Shown here: positions 1-12,300 of the stretch, piece by piece
Numbering within the stretch: the stretch's first letter is position 1
Layout of the letters: each line of letters opens with the position of its first letter
Assembly: GCA_963965975.1 (NCBI GenBank)
Contig: OZ014412.1
Location: forward strand, 11,017,849 to 11,081,848
Direction: 5' to 3'
Length of the DNA: 64,000 nucleotides
DNA from: Xestospongia bergquistia
Taxonomy: Eukaryota > Porifera > Demospongiae > Haplosclerida > Petrosiidae
Notes under the pieces: generated by a model
Told to the model about the DNA's origin: nothing
The model's database searches: none
The model's input: only the letters and a program-made list of their open reading frames with translations
Translations under genes and position numbers: made by a program

Positions 1-25
1 TAAAACAGTTACTAATTCAACTTAC

Positions 26-907
26 TGTCTAAAGATTGATTCCAGAATGAACATTGTGGAGATGACCCATTTAAATTCTATAAGGAAATTAGAATAACTA
101 GTACCAAATACATACCTCAATACTTACTGGATTAATCAGGAAACTAAGACCTACTGGAGGATCCAGTTTATTTATTCTATCTGTTCCTAAAACAGTAGCT
201 GATATGATGACACTACCAATCTCAAGAAAATTATTATTTCTTCTCAAGAATAGAGAGTCAGTAATGAAGACTGAATGAGTGATTCTAGTATTGTTAGTAA
301 TATTTGGAACTGTACTCAGTAAATTGTGTGGTAAACTGATAGATGCAGTATGTTGCTGACTAGTTGTTCCAAATACTAAATCATTAGAGTTAAGTGTTTG
401 ATTTCCATCTGAATATCCTCTATAATTTACACTGAATGTTTGACCAGATTGTGTAAATTCTACAATATCCACTTGTTGTACAGATACAGCAAATGATTGT
501 TGTGTTATTATAACTGGTTCAGAAATATTAGTGATTGGTATACTCTCTACAACTGACTCAATAGCTTCTAACATTCTATGTGTAAAAAGACAATATTGAT
601 ATCTGATAATATACAAAGCTAACTGACTTAGCTGATGTGTTAGCTTTTTCCTGGCTGGTCTGTAAAGTTTCTTGATTGACATTTAAAATATTGTCAATTA
701 CTTCAAAAAATGTAGTAGACAACTACAAATAAAACAATAAATAGTTCGTCAAAACAATTGTAAAGAATGTCTTACTGTAAAATTATCTGATACATCTTGT
801 GTAGCTGTTATAAGGACATTCATACTTGCTATCACTTCAGTAGAACCTAATCTACTGCTATTACTGGTCAGATTCTCCAATTGTTTCACTTTTTTTACAA
901 CTGGTGC
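26..907 (-). CDS. Unit 1: GAIN domain and first half of GPS
   Basis: Exons 776-907, 628-722, 116-575 and 26-77. The first two give amphipathic helices (VKQLENLTSNSSRL; EVIDNILNVNQETL) typical of GAIN subdomain A; the third gives the beta-rich subdomain B. The last ends with SSPQCSFWNQSLD, the first Cys-x-x-Trp of the GPS motif. The intron between the second and third exons is only about 52 bp. The GPS continues off the left edge; in unit 2 the next exon carries CNHLT. GAIN domains catalyse autoproteolysis at HL/T and hold the tethered agonist. Confidence 0.82.
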
Positions 908-3900
908 CTAAACAAAAGTAATAGTTTCAATCAATATTACAGTTGAACATGTATGACTAACATTTCTTAGGCGACATATTTCACGAGTTAGATCACTGAA
1001 ATTACAAACTGCTACATTTGGTTCAGTCCACATACCTCCATTGGTGAAGTCTCCTTCACAATATCTAGTAGCTTGAAGTATTCCTCCTCTTTCTGAATTT
1101 TTGTTACCACAAGGACAGCTCTTGATAACTTGTACTCCAATGTTAGTTTCAGGCCACAAGATAGTGATATTCAGATCTTGTCTACCAGAATGTGATGGTA
1201 TAATAGTATTGGTAGCAGGGCAACCATCTTGATGAAGTTATAGATACTCAATTTATTTTAATATTATTGACATACCGAATCTATCTACTTTATCTAATGA
1301 AATATTAACAGTGGTTTGTATATTTAGTGCAGCCAGTTGTTGTTGTACTCCAACTCTGAGTTGTTCAGTAGCTTCATTCTTTGTTACCAAAGTAACAACA
1401 ATAGGAATAGTATTAAGTTGTGCAGTGTAACTGTAATTTAAAGAGAGGAATACTATGTCATTGGCTTAAAGATACACACTTACTTAATGTTACTTGAATC
1501 AAGAAGTTGTAGGAATAAAAAGAAAGTATTTAAATTATTTGGTAAACTGTTACCAGAAAGTAAAGTGTTACTCTACGAAATGAATTACAATATATGGCTC
1601 TTTATATTAATGGACAGTACCTGATTAATAATACCCTGAATTACCTCCAATACAGTCCTATTGTTTGTCTGGTAATTATCTGATATGTGTATCTCAGCTT
1701 TATATTGAACAACATCTATATTGAATATTAAATCATTAATAAAACACTTATATTTTATCTTAATTAATACCTGAAATGTTCAATATAACACTTGAAGAGT
1801 TTACTGAGATAATCCTTCCTCTAATGATACTCTTAGCTTCACAGTGATAGAATCCTCTATCATTTAAGTTCAATTCAGTAAACATCAATACAGAAGGATT
1901 ATTGTTGTCATTAAAAATTAACACCTCATCTTTATACCACAAAATAGTAGGAATAGGATTACCAATAGCTCTACAAGTAAGAGTAACAGTGGAATAGAGA
2001 TTCCCTGAAGTATTTCTAGGTGGTTGTGTAATTTCTGGTAAAATGTAGATAATCACAACTATAATTTTAAAGAAAATTTAACTCAGTATGCATTACTTCG
2101 TGTAAAATTACCTTGTTCACAATTAATACCAGTATATCCACTAGAACAATCACACACATATCCATTACTCAAACTATGACATTTACCATATTCACCACAA
2201 GGAGAATTCAAACAGTAGTTTATTGGTAAAGCTGAAAATGGTCAATTAGAAATGAAAATCACTTAAGTCACTTACGTTCAACTACATGGAGTAGATATGG
2301 TGTCATCAAAACAGTTCTAGACTTAACTTTATTATCAGCTCGACAGGAGTAGCTACCATTATCATTTCCTCTCAAATCTTTGATTGTTATCACACTTGTA
2401 GTAGGAATATAGTTTGTAAGAAAACCATTAGACTCCAGTGATGATACAATTGTTACTCTGCTTGTGTTCAACAAGAGTTGTTCATTTTTTCTCCATACAA
2501 TAACAGGTTGTGGAATACCATCAGCAGTACAGTTGAATGACACATTTTCTCCTTTATTTTTGATAACAAATGTTCCAGTATTGCTTAATATGACTGCATT
2601 AACTAAATATAAACAAGACAATGAACTGAACTCTTTTAAACTGTACTAGTAATTTTTGTATATCTAATTAGTTATTATATACATGTACATTTTGTTGCTT
2701 AAAATATTATATACTGGTTGCCTCTTAAACTATTAAATGATGAATTGACCACAACTAACTTACCATAAACACTAAGTGTAGAGTTAACAAAATCATTACC
2801 ATAAGCATTGATGACATGGCATTCATATATACCAGTATCTTCTACAACAACTAGATCCAATTTCAAAGTACCAGGATCTGAATCACCATTTAGAAATTGT
2901 GAGCCATCTTTGTACCATTTCAAATATAGAGGAGGACTACCCTAATGAAATCATAAAATGATTTAATATTTTACAGAGAAGAAACTAATTACTAACTTGT
3001 GTTATATTACATCTAATAAGAACAGTTGTACCATTAGCTACTATAGCATCTTGTCCAACATCAATAGTAACATTAGGAGGTATTTGTGTTCCAGGACTAA
3101 GTGGTATGTTAGTAGCAGGTGGTTTAAAGTGATGAGCAATCAGTGGAGCAACTAAGAGAGTTAAGGACAGAGATAATTCAAACATTAAAATATTGAGTTT
3201 AACAGCAGTAATTAAAAATAAGCAACTGTGATCAGTCAGAATCTTAATTATGTGTGTCTGTAGAATGGTTGTTATGTTGTCATTAATAGGACAAGTACAA
3301 TTAGATAGAGATGATGCTACTACCATCATTACTATCTTGTTTGCCTTTTTTGTATTAGATTGACATTGAAACATCCCTGCAGTGTTTGTTTTTAGGAAAA
3401 CCTTTTTATACATTATAGAATTCTCTCTCTCACACACTCACTCATTCAATCATTAGTATTAAAAGTAAATAAAAATTCTGAAAAATTATTAATGTAGGGA
3501 TGGAAGTGAAAACATCTCAAACAATCCAAAGTAGAAATGGGAATATAGACATCATGGAAGAATAGTTGGTGGGAATGTACAATGTTAGATAGAGTATTGT
3601 TTTGCTGCACATGCATGCATTCTTATCTGTGTGAAATTTGATAAAGTTAGATTTACTAATAATATAAACTTTGACCTTTAAATAGTAACCATTTACCATT
3701 CAGGTTAAACCCTAATCTGGATTCTAAGTGTAATCCTGAATCAGATCCAGACGATGTATAAAATTATATATACACATAAAATAAAAAGGTACACCAAATT
3801 AAAAACAGTTTAAAAACATTTTTAATATAACGTTTCTAATTTTGTCTTACCAAATGTATCAGTTGGAGTAGGTGACACCATAGGAGAGGAAGAATAATCT

Positions 3901-6900
3901 GGATGGCAACCAATATCAGTTACATCATTACAACAATCATTAAGTGAATAACAGATTTGATCACAATAGCATCCATTATTTTTACAATTTTGTGATAGGG
4001 ATGATACACAACATCCAGGATAGTTGAGATTAAGTGCCAAACATGAGCCTAAAATTAATATAATATGAATAATTTAATTTTAATTTTATACTCATTCAAG
4101 CATTAGTATGAAAAGTAAATGAAAATTCTGAAAAAGTATTAACGTAGGGATGGCAGTGAAAACATCTCAAACAATCCAAAGTAGAAATGGGAATAGTTGG
4201 TGGGAATGAACATTGTTATATAGAGTATTGATTGCTACACATGCATGCATTCTTATATGTGTGAAATTTGATGAAGCTAGATTTACTAATAATATAAACT
4301 TTGACCTTTAAATAGTAACCATTTACAGTTCAGGTTAAACCCTAATCTGGATTCTAAGTGTAATCCTGAATCAGATCCAGATGATGTATAAAATTATATA
4401 TACACATAAAATAAAAAAGTACACCAAATTAAAAACTGTTTAAAAAAGATTTTAAATAAAAGGCTTCTGATTTTGTCTTACCAAGTGTATCAGTTGGAGT
4501 AGGTGACACCATAGGAGAGGAAGAATAATCTGGATGGCAACCAATATCAGTTACATCATTACAACAATCATTATATAAATGACAGATTTGATCACAATAG
4601 CATCCATTATTTCTACAAGATGATGGTGATAGGGTCCATACACAACATCCAGAATAGTTGAGATTAAGTGCCAAACATGAGCCTAAAATTAATATAATAT
4701 GAATAATTTAATTTTATCAGTCAAAACGTTAATTATATATGTCTGTAGAATACCTTTTATATTGCCATTAATAGACAAGTATAATTACATAGAGATGATA
4801 CTACTATGTATACTATCATACTGTCTTGTTTGCCTAAGTTCATAAAATGTAGGGATAGCAATGAAAACATTCAAACAAGGCCAAAGCAGGAATAGCAGTA
4901 TGGATATCATGGAAGGAATAGTTGGTGGACATGTATATGCTAGATGTAGCATTGATTTGCTGTACGTTCTTGTAAGTAAAAAATATAGAGCTTTTGAATT
5001 TGCCTTATCAAGTATATCAGTTGGAGTAGAAGAAAAAATAGGGGAGGAAGAAGAAGCAGAATGGCAACCAATATCAACTATGTCATGTACACATGCTTAT
5101 AAGTGTGTAATGTGGTACTGTAAAATTTACCATTTAAGCCAGCCCCAAAACCAAATCCTGAGTATATACCTGAACCAGATTCAGAACCTGCATAAAATAA
5201 TGTATGTGCATCAAATAAAATGTATACAAAAGTAAATATTGCTTTAAAAGGATTTTTTCATCTTTTTAAGTGGTTCTATTATAATTACACTTACATTAAT
5301 AGTTACCAAAGCACTATGAATTAAATTAAATTGTTCATATTATGTTAATTTTAGGCTCATGTTTGGGACTTAATCTCAGCTATTTTGAATCTATAGCTCA
5401 AATGAAACATGCAGTGTATTATAGACATTTGCTTCCAATAGTATTAGTGTTGAACTATTAAACTGTCAATTCCATTGCAATTAGTAATCATAACAGTATA
5501 TATTGATATTGCTTTATTGATATTGCTAAACATGAGCCTAAAATTAACATAATATGAATAATTTAATTTTATCAGTCAAAACTTTAATTACATATGTCTG
5601 TAGAATGCCTTTTATATTGCCATTAATAGACAAGTATAATTACATAGAGATGATACTACTATGTATACCATCATACTATCATCTTGTTTGCCTAAATTCA
5701 TTAAATGTAGGGATAGCAATGAAACATTCAAACAAGGCCAAAGCAGGAATGGCAGTATGGATATCATGGAAGGAATAGTTGGTGGACATGTAGCATTGAT
5801 TTGCTGTGAATTCTTGTGAGTATAAAATGTAGAGTTTTTGAATTTAATAAAGTGACGAGCAATCTGTGGAGCAACTAAAAGTGTTGAAGACAGCAACCAT
5901 AGGAGAGGAAGAAGAAGCAGGATGGCAACCAATATCGCTATCTCATGCACGCATACTTATAACATTAATTTAGAGTAAACAGCATCATGATCGCCTTTTC
6001 TGAGAGGTTAGTATTGAATTATATGATCTGTCAATTCCATAGTAAATATAACAGTATATACTGCTAATGCATTCAATGGTAGATGTACTATGTAGACATA
6101 TATGCAACTCAAGTGACCATCAATTAATTAAAAGAGCTAATCTACTTCAACAGAGACACTGTTAGATGTACTTCTGGGTGGCTATGAATTTCTTATTGTT
6201 AAAAATGTTTACTTTAGTAACAAACATCGTCTGTTTAAGTCATGTATACAAAGAAAAAATTTGAAAGTAACATCATAGTTCAATCACTAAGTTCATTCAC
6301 AAAATTAAGACACTGTTGTATTGTCATTGTAGCAGATCAAAGAGCACACACACTGTAAAAATTAATTGGTTGATTACCTATTTTTTGTTATACAGGTTGT
6401 GATTTTAAACATATTTTTGTTGAAATAGTAAGCATAATTATAATACTCTTTTCATTACTAATGTACTACTGGTTATGTACTACTGGTTAACAATCAATTT
6501 TATAATACATTAGTAATAAAAAATGTATTATGTTTTCTTTTTGCTTGTGCAACTTAGTATCAATAGTGGTATGCAGGCTATTTTCTCTCTTAGCATTATA
6601 AATATATGGCAATGATATAATAATTATTACTACATAAGCAATGGGAATAATATCAATCATATCTGTGTAAATTTAATACATGTTTACCTCCACTAATTTT
6701 ATTTCCAAATGTTGTATTCAGAATGAATGTGTTATTCATTTGTAGGCCCTCAATGGATAGGTAGACATTAGCTGTTGTATTGGATGGTGAGCCAGTTTGA
6801 TGACGTCGACGACTTGTTTGAAAACCACCAATAGATGACTGATATAAATCAGGACTTATGAAGTAATCTATACCACTAGTAGTACTTGTGATGGAGAAAT

Positions 6901-8429
6901 CAGCTGTTAAAGAAGTAGGATTTTGTATTGTGAATGATCCTTGGACCAGTAATTGTCCTAATGTGACATCAAATTTAAGTGTAATGCCTTCATCAGGGAA
7001 GGGATACTGCAGTAAACGAGATTTTCCCATACCAAGACTTGCTACCAATGGGTCACTTATAGAAACAATAGCTGGAGCTGTTTTAATAGAGAGTATATAA
7101 TACATTGTATTAATGAAATGTATAATATGCTTACTTGTACAAGTTGACGTTTGTAATGGGAGCAGTTTGGTAGCAAATTGACTAGGAGAGAAATTTAAGA
7201 TAACAAAGACATAGTTAGAACTAGAAGCTATAGCATTTAGTTCATTGATGTCGACATTATTTCCAATACCAAATGAATATACTACTATACCAGTTGAATG
7301 AACAGCCTGTGCAGCTTGAATAGTTAAAAATGATGAATCAGATTGGCCATCAGTAAAAACAATAGCTATTCGAGGGACTCCTTGACTTGTACGAGCATTA
7401 CTAAAGGAAGTGTCTAGAAGATTTAAAGCTAAATGTGTAGCTGTTCCGCCATCAGTAAAATTAATATTGGCAATGGATGTATTAAGTAGTAAAGCATTGT
7501 TAATTGAACCAAGTGGAATTACAATAGAAGCTGAACTTGCATATCGTATAACACCAACACGTGTTTTGTCAGCTCCAATTTCAAAGTTGGAAACAACGCT
7601 TTTCACAAAGTCCTTCATTCTTACAAAATTACTGCTACCAATACTTCCAGAAGCATCTAACACAAAAACAATATCCAGACCAGAATCACAACCTATGTAT
7701 AAATATATAAAGTTATACACTGAAATGTTGTACATACGTCCAAGAAAATTTTTCAAAATTTGAAGCAGTTGACGTGCACGAGATAGTTTAACATTTGTCA
7801 TACAGTCAAACACAATGGACAAAAAGTTTTCAACTTCCTGCTTGCGACATGCAGTTGCTGATAGTATTACCTAGAGATATATTTTCTCTTCAAGATATAT
7901 AGATAGATATTAGTAGTTTTAAACCTGTTGAATTGCTTGCTTATTCCAGAAATCATTCAAATCAAAGACATTATCAACAAGACATTTTATGTTAGTGCAC
8001 ATGGGACTTGACAGAATATCAGTACAGAATCCATTGTAAGTATAACAGGATTGATGACTATTGAAAGCAATTGTTTGTAATTCACTGCATGTTCCATTTG
8101 AGTTGTAGACATTGCTGTTCAAAATGGCTTTCATAAGGCAACTGTTCACATTATCAATCCAAGTTTGACCCTATATGATATTAATGATTATAATGCATAG
8201 AAAAATACTAAGTACTTACAGCAGATGTGAAACAACTTTGATTATTCTTGAAACGATGGCAGTACTTACTACCATAGGCAAGAGGATACCTGTCACTACC
8301 ACATTGAAATCTTGGCTCTACACACTGAGTATAGAAGTCACAGTTACCAGTATTAGCTAGACCTATACAGTCCTGAGCTTTGACATTAGCTATCAGATAA
8401 AGCACTACTGATAGTATAAGTATCATCAT
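26..8429 (-). CDS. Adhesion GPCR-like gene, unit 1 (vWA-SMB-Ig-EGF-Ig-HormR-GAIN), 3' end outside window
   Basis: About 20 exons can be followed on the minus strand from an ATG at 8429 to the first half of the GPS motif at 26-77; the second half and the 7TM would lie left of base 1, as they do in the two paralogues. Domain order is signal peptide, Cys-rich module, vWA, two SMB exons, two Ig domains, EGF, Ig, unassigned module, HormR, GAIN. Splice phases agree along the chain: the vWA exon ends in phase 1 at 6688 and the SMB exon opens in phase 1 at 4682. The family consists of plasma-membrane receptors whose ectodomain binds ligand or matrix and whose GAIN domain self-cleaves. No stop or frameshift was found in the exons checked. 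The 2-kb gap between vWA and SMB leaves a small chance of two genes. Confidence 0.66.
962..1227 (-). CDS. Unit 1: HormR (hormone receptor) domain exon
   Basis: Encodes a Cys-rich segment starting DGCPATNT, then LWPETNIGV, SCPCGN, ATRYCEGDF, MWTEPNVAVCNF. The spacing of CP, R-C, G-x-W and P-N-x-x-x-C is that of the HormR/HRM domain that precedes GAIN in many adhesion GPCRs. It enters in phase 1 and exits in phase 0 directly into the GAIN exons. Confidence 0.78.
1276..1715 (-). CDS. Unit 1: three exons of an unassigned extracellular module
   Basis: Exons 1621-1715, 1484-1572 and 1276-1430 (phases 1-0, 0-2, 2-1) encode about 113 residues with alternating hydrophobic strands and helices, for example IPIVVTLVTKNEATEQL and ALNIQTTVNISLDKVD. 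There are no cysteines. Position between Ig and HormR and the strand-helix pattern could fit a SEA-like fold, but no diagnostic motif is visible. All three units keep it. Confidence 0.65.
1771..2034 (-). CDS. Unit 1: membrane-proximal Ig domain exon
   Basis: Phase 1-1 exon encoding an Ig domain with VTLTCRAIGNPIPTILWYKD and LNDRGFYHCEAKS, ending in VILNIS. The donor CAG/GTATTA is intact here and in unit 3 but mutated in unit 2. Confidence 0.87.
2112..2231 (-). CDS. Unit 1: EGF-like domain exon
   Basis: A 120-bp phase 1-1 exon encodes one EGF repeat with six cysteines: NYCLNSPCGEYGKC, GYVCDC, GYTGINCEQ. The second half fits C.C...GY.G..C. It lacks an obvious calcium-binding signature at its start. 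Copies sit at 24018-24137 and 46127-46246. Confidence 0.9.
2276..2602 (-). CDS. Unit 1: single-exon Ig domain
   Basis: One phase 1-1 exon of 327 bp encodes an I-set Ig domain: VSFNCTADGIPQPVIVWRK carries the B-strand Cys and C-strand Trp, and DNGSYSCRADN carries the F-strand Cys. Several N-x-S/T sequons suggest glycosylation. Paralogous exons occur at 24182-24508, 25154-25480, 26120-26446, 27975-28301 and 46291-46617. Confidence 0.88.
2764..3151 (-). CDS. Unit 1: Ig domain split over two exons
   Basis: Exon 2997-3151 gives the first half (PLSPGTQIPPNVTIDVGQ, then the B-strand Cys in VLIRCNITQ). Exon 2764-2941 gives the second half (LKWYKDG, then DTGIYECHV with the F-strand Cys). The intron between them is phase 0 and about 55 bp, while the outer borders are phase 1. 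This is a standard I-set immunoglobulin fold with the C...W...DxGxYxC signature, expected outside the cell. Confidence 0.88.
3851..4682 (-). CDS. Unit 1: two somatomedin B exons
   Basis: Exons 4482-4682 and 3851-4048 each encode one somatomedin B knot: GSCLALNL, CC, C, then CYCDQIC, DCCNDVTD and GCHP, followed by a short Ser/Pro/Thr tail ending TPTDT. Both exons start after TTTTAG and end in G before GTAAG, phase 1 on both sides, so either can be skipped or duplicated in frame. SMB domains are small disulfide knots that mediate extracellular protein contacts. The two copies and their flanking introns are direct repeats of each other with a period of about 635 bp. Confidence 0.87.
4990..5950 (-). 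pseudogene. Decayed somatomedin B exon tails between vWA and SMB exons
   Basis: Around 5010-5090 and 5880-5945 the minus strand still reads the end of an SMB exon (DIGCH followed by a Ser-rich, TPTD-like tail), but the Cys-rich body is missing and no paired splice sites remain. A piece of Ig half-exon (agtgacgagcaatc..gtggagcaact) sits beside the second one. The same debris is present at 61940-62050 and 29040-29300, so it was copied with the surrounding block. I see no functional exon. Confidence 0.6.
6688..7870 (-). CDS. Unit 1 exons 3-5: vWA domain module
   Basis: Exon 3 (7738-7870) is a helical connector. Exon 4 (7135-7692) encodes a full von Willebrand factor A domain with a complete metal-ion-dependent adhesion site: DASGSIG near its start, the Thr in GGTATH, and FTDGQS. 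Exon 5 (6688-7077) encodes a following beta-rich segment of about 130 residues that contains a basic run RRRH, then ends GGA G in phase 1. vWA domains with an intact MIDAS bind matrix or protein ligands through a divalent cation. Introns between the exons are about 43-57 bp. The module is nearly identical to 62775-63956 in unit 3. Confidence 0.88.
7925..8429 (-). CDS. Unit 1 exons 1-2: signal peptide and Cys-rich N-terminal module
   Basis: Exon 1 (8220-8429) starts with a hydrophobic signal peptide (MMILILSVVLYLIANVKA) followed by QDC. Exon 2 (7925-8170) begins GQTWIDNV and ends in ..AIQQ. Both introns are phase 0. About ten cysteines occur with motifs such as CDFYTQC, CGSDRYPLAYG, AFNSH..CY and GFC. 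The same two exons head unit 2 at 36177-36673. The pattern of a helical Cys-rich segment with SH..CY and GFC faintly recalls stanniocalcin-type folds, but no family is assigned. The start is chosen because it is the only ATG giving a signal peptide and it is conserved in unit 2. Confidence 0.75.
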
Positions 8430-11400
8430 ACTGTAGGATGCTCGTCAGTTGTATAGCTTTAAATATTATATATATATATATATATTGTATTAAGAATTGT
8501 GACATACATTAAAATTTTGTATGTTTGTAAAGGAAAATTTGAGCGTCTAAAGATGAGACTATTAAAATTGATAGTATTTCATTTAAAATTGTAAAGTACA
8601 TGAAAATTTTGTATGATGTCAAGGAAATTATGAATAAAACATAAGTTGCATTCTTATAAGAGGTTAATTACAATTGCAAAGTCAATGGATTATAGAGTTG
8701 TGAAAAATATATATACATGACTCAATGTACATTTTGTCATATGTTACTAGTTATATGATATATTGAGCCTGGATAATATATAATAGAGTGTGTTTTGGAA
8801 AACTAAAAGTAAAAGTCTTTTAGTAGTCTATAAAATAGGATACTGTATCTAAATTAATACTAAAATCGAAAGAATAACAATTATTTAAGGATGACTCCAT
8901 TTTACCATGATATTTAGTTCTTTTAAATTGTGGTAAAGCAACATTTACCTTTAGGATTGTGAAGCATTTTTAAACACTTAAAAAACCACTGAAACACTAT
9001 CTCAATTTATATTTATAACTTTAACTATATGAGTATATTTGTTGTAGTATGTTGTCATGTCAATATAGTTGATGTATGTTATAATCTTGATACTAATACT
9101 GTTACTAACAAGAAAAGTACCAATAATGATGTCCACGATCATTTAAAAGACATTACCAAGGCTATAACTATGACTAAAATTAACATGGTATACTACATCA
9201 TGTCATATCTTAAAAATAGTTTGAGTTGTACTCCAATGTTCCCATTAATTCATCACCACAAAAGAAAATTGTCTAAACAACCAATTAAAGTGATAACACA
9301 TGCAGACAGATACTGTGATTGTCATAACTGCTATGAGATAACCTTAGATAAGAAAAAGCCATCACTACAAATTCTGTATATTAGAGTATGACATTTACAT
9401 GTAATAAAGTGGTGTATATTATAATATACAATATAGAATTACATGATTTCAAGATAAGATAGTACATTTACACACTATTATATGTATAAAAGGGATATCA
9501 CACAAGCTGTCAAAACTTTGTTCTTCTTGTTATCAATAGTTATGGGACTGACATAGTCACGTTATTAGTGAAAACAACCAATTAGTGGCTACTCCTCTCA
9601 TTGACAACTCAGATTCACATAGTACATTATATAGACCTCTGACTACACTCCATATATATTGACGAGCTATTACATTAATTACAAGTATAATGTGAATTTG
9701 TAACTACATTACTATGTGTGTTAATAGTATATCCTAAGTAACTATTAATGAACATCAAATAAACACCGCACCAACAGTTTAAGAGAAAGACTTCAAATAT
9801 AGATCAATTAGTTTCATATATGTGATAAATTGAAGCAAATATATGGGTCTGTTAAATTACACATAAACTTCTGACTGCATTTTTAGTACTTGCATATTCA
9901 TCATATACAGTATATGGAGACATTCCCTTACATTGATTGTCATGGAGTGATAAAACCACAGTTTATGAAGTGTTGTTATAGTCTGGTTCAAATCAAAACA
10001 CTTTACTAATGTGAGTTTGACCTTTTTTAAAATCATCATCCACATTACATCAAAATGACATCATACCTTTTCACATATATTGAATTGAAATACCCTTTAC
10101 ATAATACATGTTGTAATATAGATGGTGTATTATCTAATAGACTTGACATATTAAAATTAGAATAAGAAGGGTAAGATGATGACATAAATCTAGCGAAAGT
10201 GAGATATACTATAATTTGTTAATGATCATAATATTGTTATAAGAATTAATTGAAATATAAAAAACAAAAGATATTAATCGATAAAAATTGAATAGAAAAC
10301 ATATACCACTGACTCCCAATAGTTTAATATACATTATACATAACTAGTATTTAACAATACATTACACCTTATACAGTAAGATAATAAATATTGAATAGAA
10401 TAGCAACCAATCACTCAGTCTCAGTTAACTCAAATTTAATTCATACAACACACAATGTTTTGACATATTGTCTTTTCAAGCGTATGATATGGAGGTGAGA
10501 AAAATTAGAACTGATAGTGTCAGTATGATAATCACATAATGATGACAAGAGTCAGGCAGATTTCTTATAAGCAAAAGACGTTAATGAAATAGAAGATTAA
10601 TAAATATATCCATCACTACAAGAGTTCATTCCTGAGAAATCGCGAGTTGAGCAATGCACAAAAGGACAACCTTTAAACATAATTTATGTTGTAATATAAA
10701 TTGATACTACTATTGAGTGATAATGCTTTGTCATGACAATTATTATCCTACCTAAAATTTGTCCTACTGGATAAAATATATTGCAGCAATATTAATTTTA
10801 TACAATATTGCTGCAAGAAGTTTTCCTACCAGCACAAATTTGTCCTAGAACAAAACATTTTGTCTTGCACTATTTTATCGTAGGATAATAAATTGCTTGC
10901 AATATTTTATCCCGGGACGATAAATGACCTGCTATGTTTTAGTCTATTAAAATATATATATAACTTGTTATATTTTTTTATGTTGATATGGTATTGTGTA
11001 CGAAAATATTCTACATCAAGTGCATGGGCTGGCTATAATAGATACAGTCCAGAAATTGACAGATAAGCCAAATTTTGTATGTTCAGTCTGTTTTCATAAT
11101 ATTGAAGAATCTACTGCAATCATTTATGAGCATTTCTTGATTTAATTCACCTGAAGTGTATTGAGTTGAAGGCAGTATGTAATATTATGTATTAATTCTG
11201 TAAAGAGTGCCACAAAAGTTCAAAGATAAAGCATGTTCATTTTATTCATTTAGTTATGTTATTCATAATAACCTTCTTCATAAGGATGCATTTGTTGTAG
11301 ATATATTATTATAAGTGTTATTAAGCAACAAAAATATGATTTTGTTAATTAATAAAATTAATATTAACTAAAGCAAGTTATTATCAAAAAGGTTAAAAAT

Positions 11401-11580
11401 AGACATCACGTGACTTATATTAAGTAATAATTTTATTCACTGCCTAATATATATTATTGTTAATCATTATAAAATTATAGCAATGCCCTGTTATATGGTA
11501 TATTCTAAGTATACTCATTCATCCTGTAATAATAAAGGAAACACATTATAACATAACTAATATATAATTTTAAAAATAAG
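8430..11580. other. 5' flank of unit 1; no gene seen
   Basis: About 3.1 kb with no supportable exon. The part 8430-9950 aligns by eye with 36690-37960 upstream of unit 2; the best-matching stretch is 8680-8830 against 37050-37200. It was therefore duplicated with the gene and may hold promoter sequence; a TTTAAA-type box lies about 30 bp upstream of each ATG (8457-8466, 36706-36716). A plus-strand ORF at 9029-9391 falls in this conserved flank but is broken in the other copy, so it is not called as a gene. Confidence 0.45.
10781..10816. repeat. 13-bp-arm palindrome in a repetitive patch
   Basis: ttgcagcaatatt is followed after 10 bp by its perfect reverse complement. The patch 10740-10950 also carries several imperfect copies of 'tttgtccta' and 'attttatc..aggataa', suggesting an old repeat element. 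No coding content. Confidence 0.5.
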
Positions 11581-11616
11581 ACAAACAAGTAAATAAACAT
11601 TTTTTTGAAAAATTAT

Positions 11617-12300
11617 CTAATATATATCTCTAGCACAGTTCAATAATTTAAACTCTCTTCCAGTACAGCAAAGATTTGATAGGAATATAGGACCAGAACT
11701 TTGTCCATAAAATGCACCATAGCGAGCAACAGCTCCTAACATACATTTCAATTAGTTTTGAAGTACAATATTAATAATACATACCTGATTGATAAGATCC
11801 TAATTGATCACATACTACATTAGCATCAACTGTATTCCAGCCATTGTCACAAACTGATCCCCACACTCCATTGTAACAAACCTCTACTCTACCTTCAGTT
11901 GGTACCTGTCCTCCAGTCAGTCTTAATTCACCATGAGTACAGTTGTTGAAAGTGACACTAGTGTCTAGATAATAATAGATATTGATTTGTCACCAACATC
12001 AAATTTGTTTACCTTGACAGATTATTCCAGCATCTGCCAATGGTTCACAGGTAGAACCAACACCTCCATACTTTGTAGTACAGTTCAAGATTGAGGTTTC
12101 ACTACCAACACAATTAACAGCATCAATGTTAGTGGGTATGATAGTAACAGTATAGCCATTCTTTGTTGCAACTGCACTTAAAGATGTAATATCATATAGT
12201 AGTATCTGGATACATTATGCATTATACCATAAGGTGAAAATCCTTGTTCTTTACATATGACAGAAGCTGCTGCATTATTCTACGTCTTATCACAAATAGT
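11617..12300 (-). pseudogene. Two SRCR domains, the first with an in-frame stop
   Basis: The second domain reads [34 protein letters not shown], then YGQSSGPIFLSNLCCTGRE and LLNCARD, the classic scavenger-receptor Cys-rich layout split at the usual place. Exon borders are 11785-11964 and 11617-11735 with a 49-bp intron. The preceding domain has GTICDK, a stop, then NNAAASVICKEQGFS, and its C-terminal half (VNCVGSETSILNCTTKYGG) is open. SRCR domains bind extracellular ligands and are abundant in sponge receptors. Confidence 0.75.

Noticed and set aside
1276..1715. Firm call of a SEA domain between Ig and HormR
   Set aside because: The fold pattern is compatible but no diagnostic SEA motif can be seen by eye.
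4861..5235. Plus-strand 124-codon ORF
   Set aside because: Antisense to a decayed SMB tail; no domain and low-complexity content.
6888..7763. Plus-strand ORFs at 6888-7100 and 7410-7763 (and their copies near 62975 and 63496)
   Set aside because: They lie exactly antisense to the vWA exons, cross exon borders and have no domain of their own.
9029..9391. Plus-strand 120-codon ORF
   Set aside because: No recognisable domain or signal, and the homologous flank at 37400-37750 is interrupted by stops.
10781..10816. Palindrome as a transcription terminator or ncRNA
   Set aside because: Intrinsic terminators are not expected in an animal genome and no flanking gene supports a transcript.
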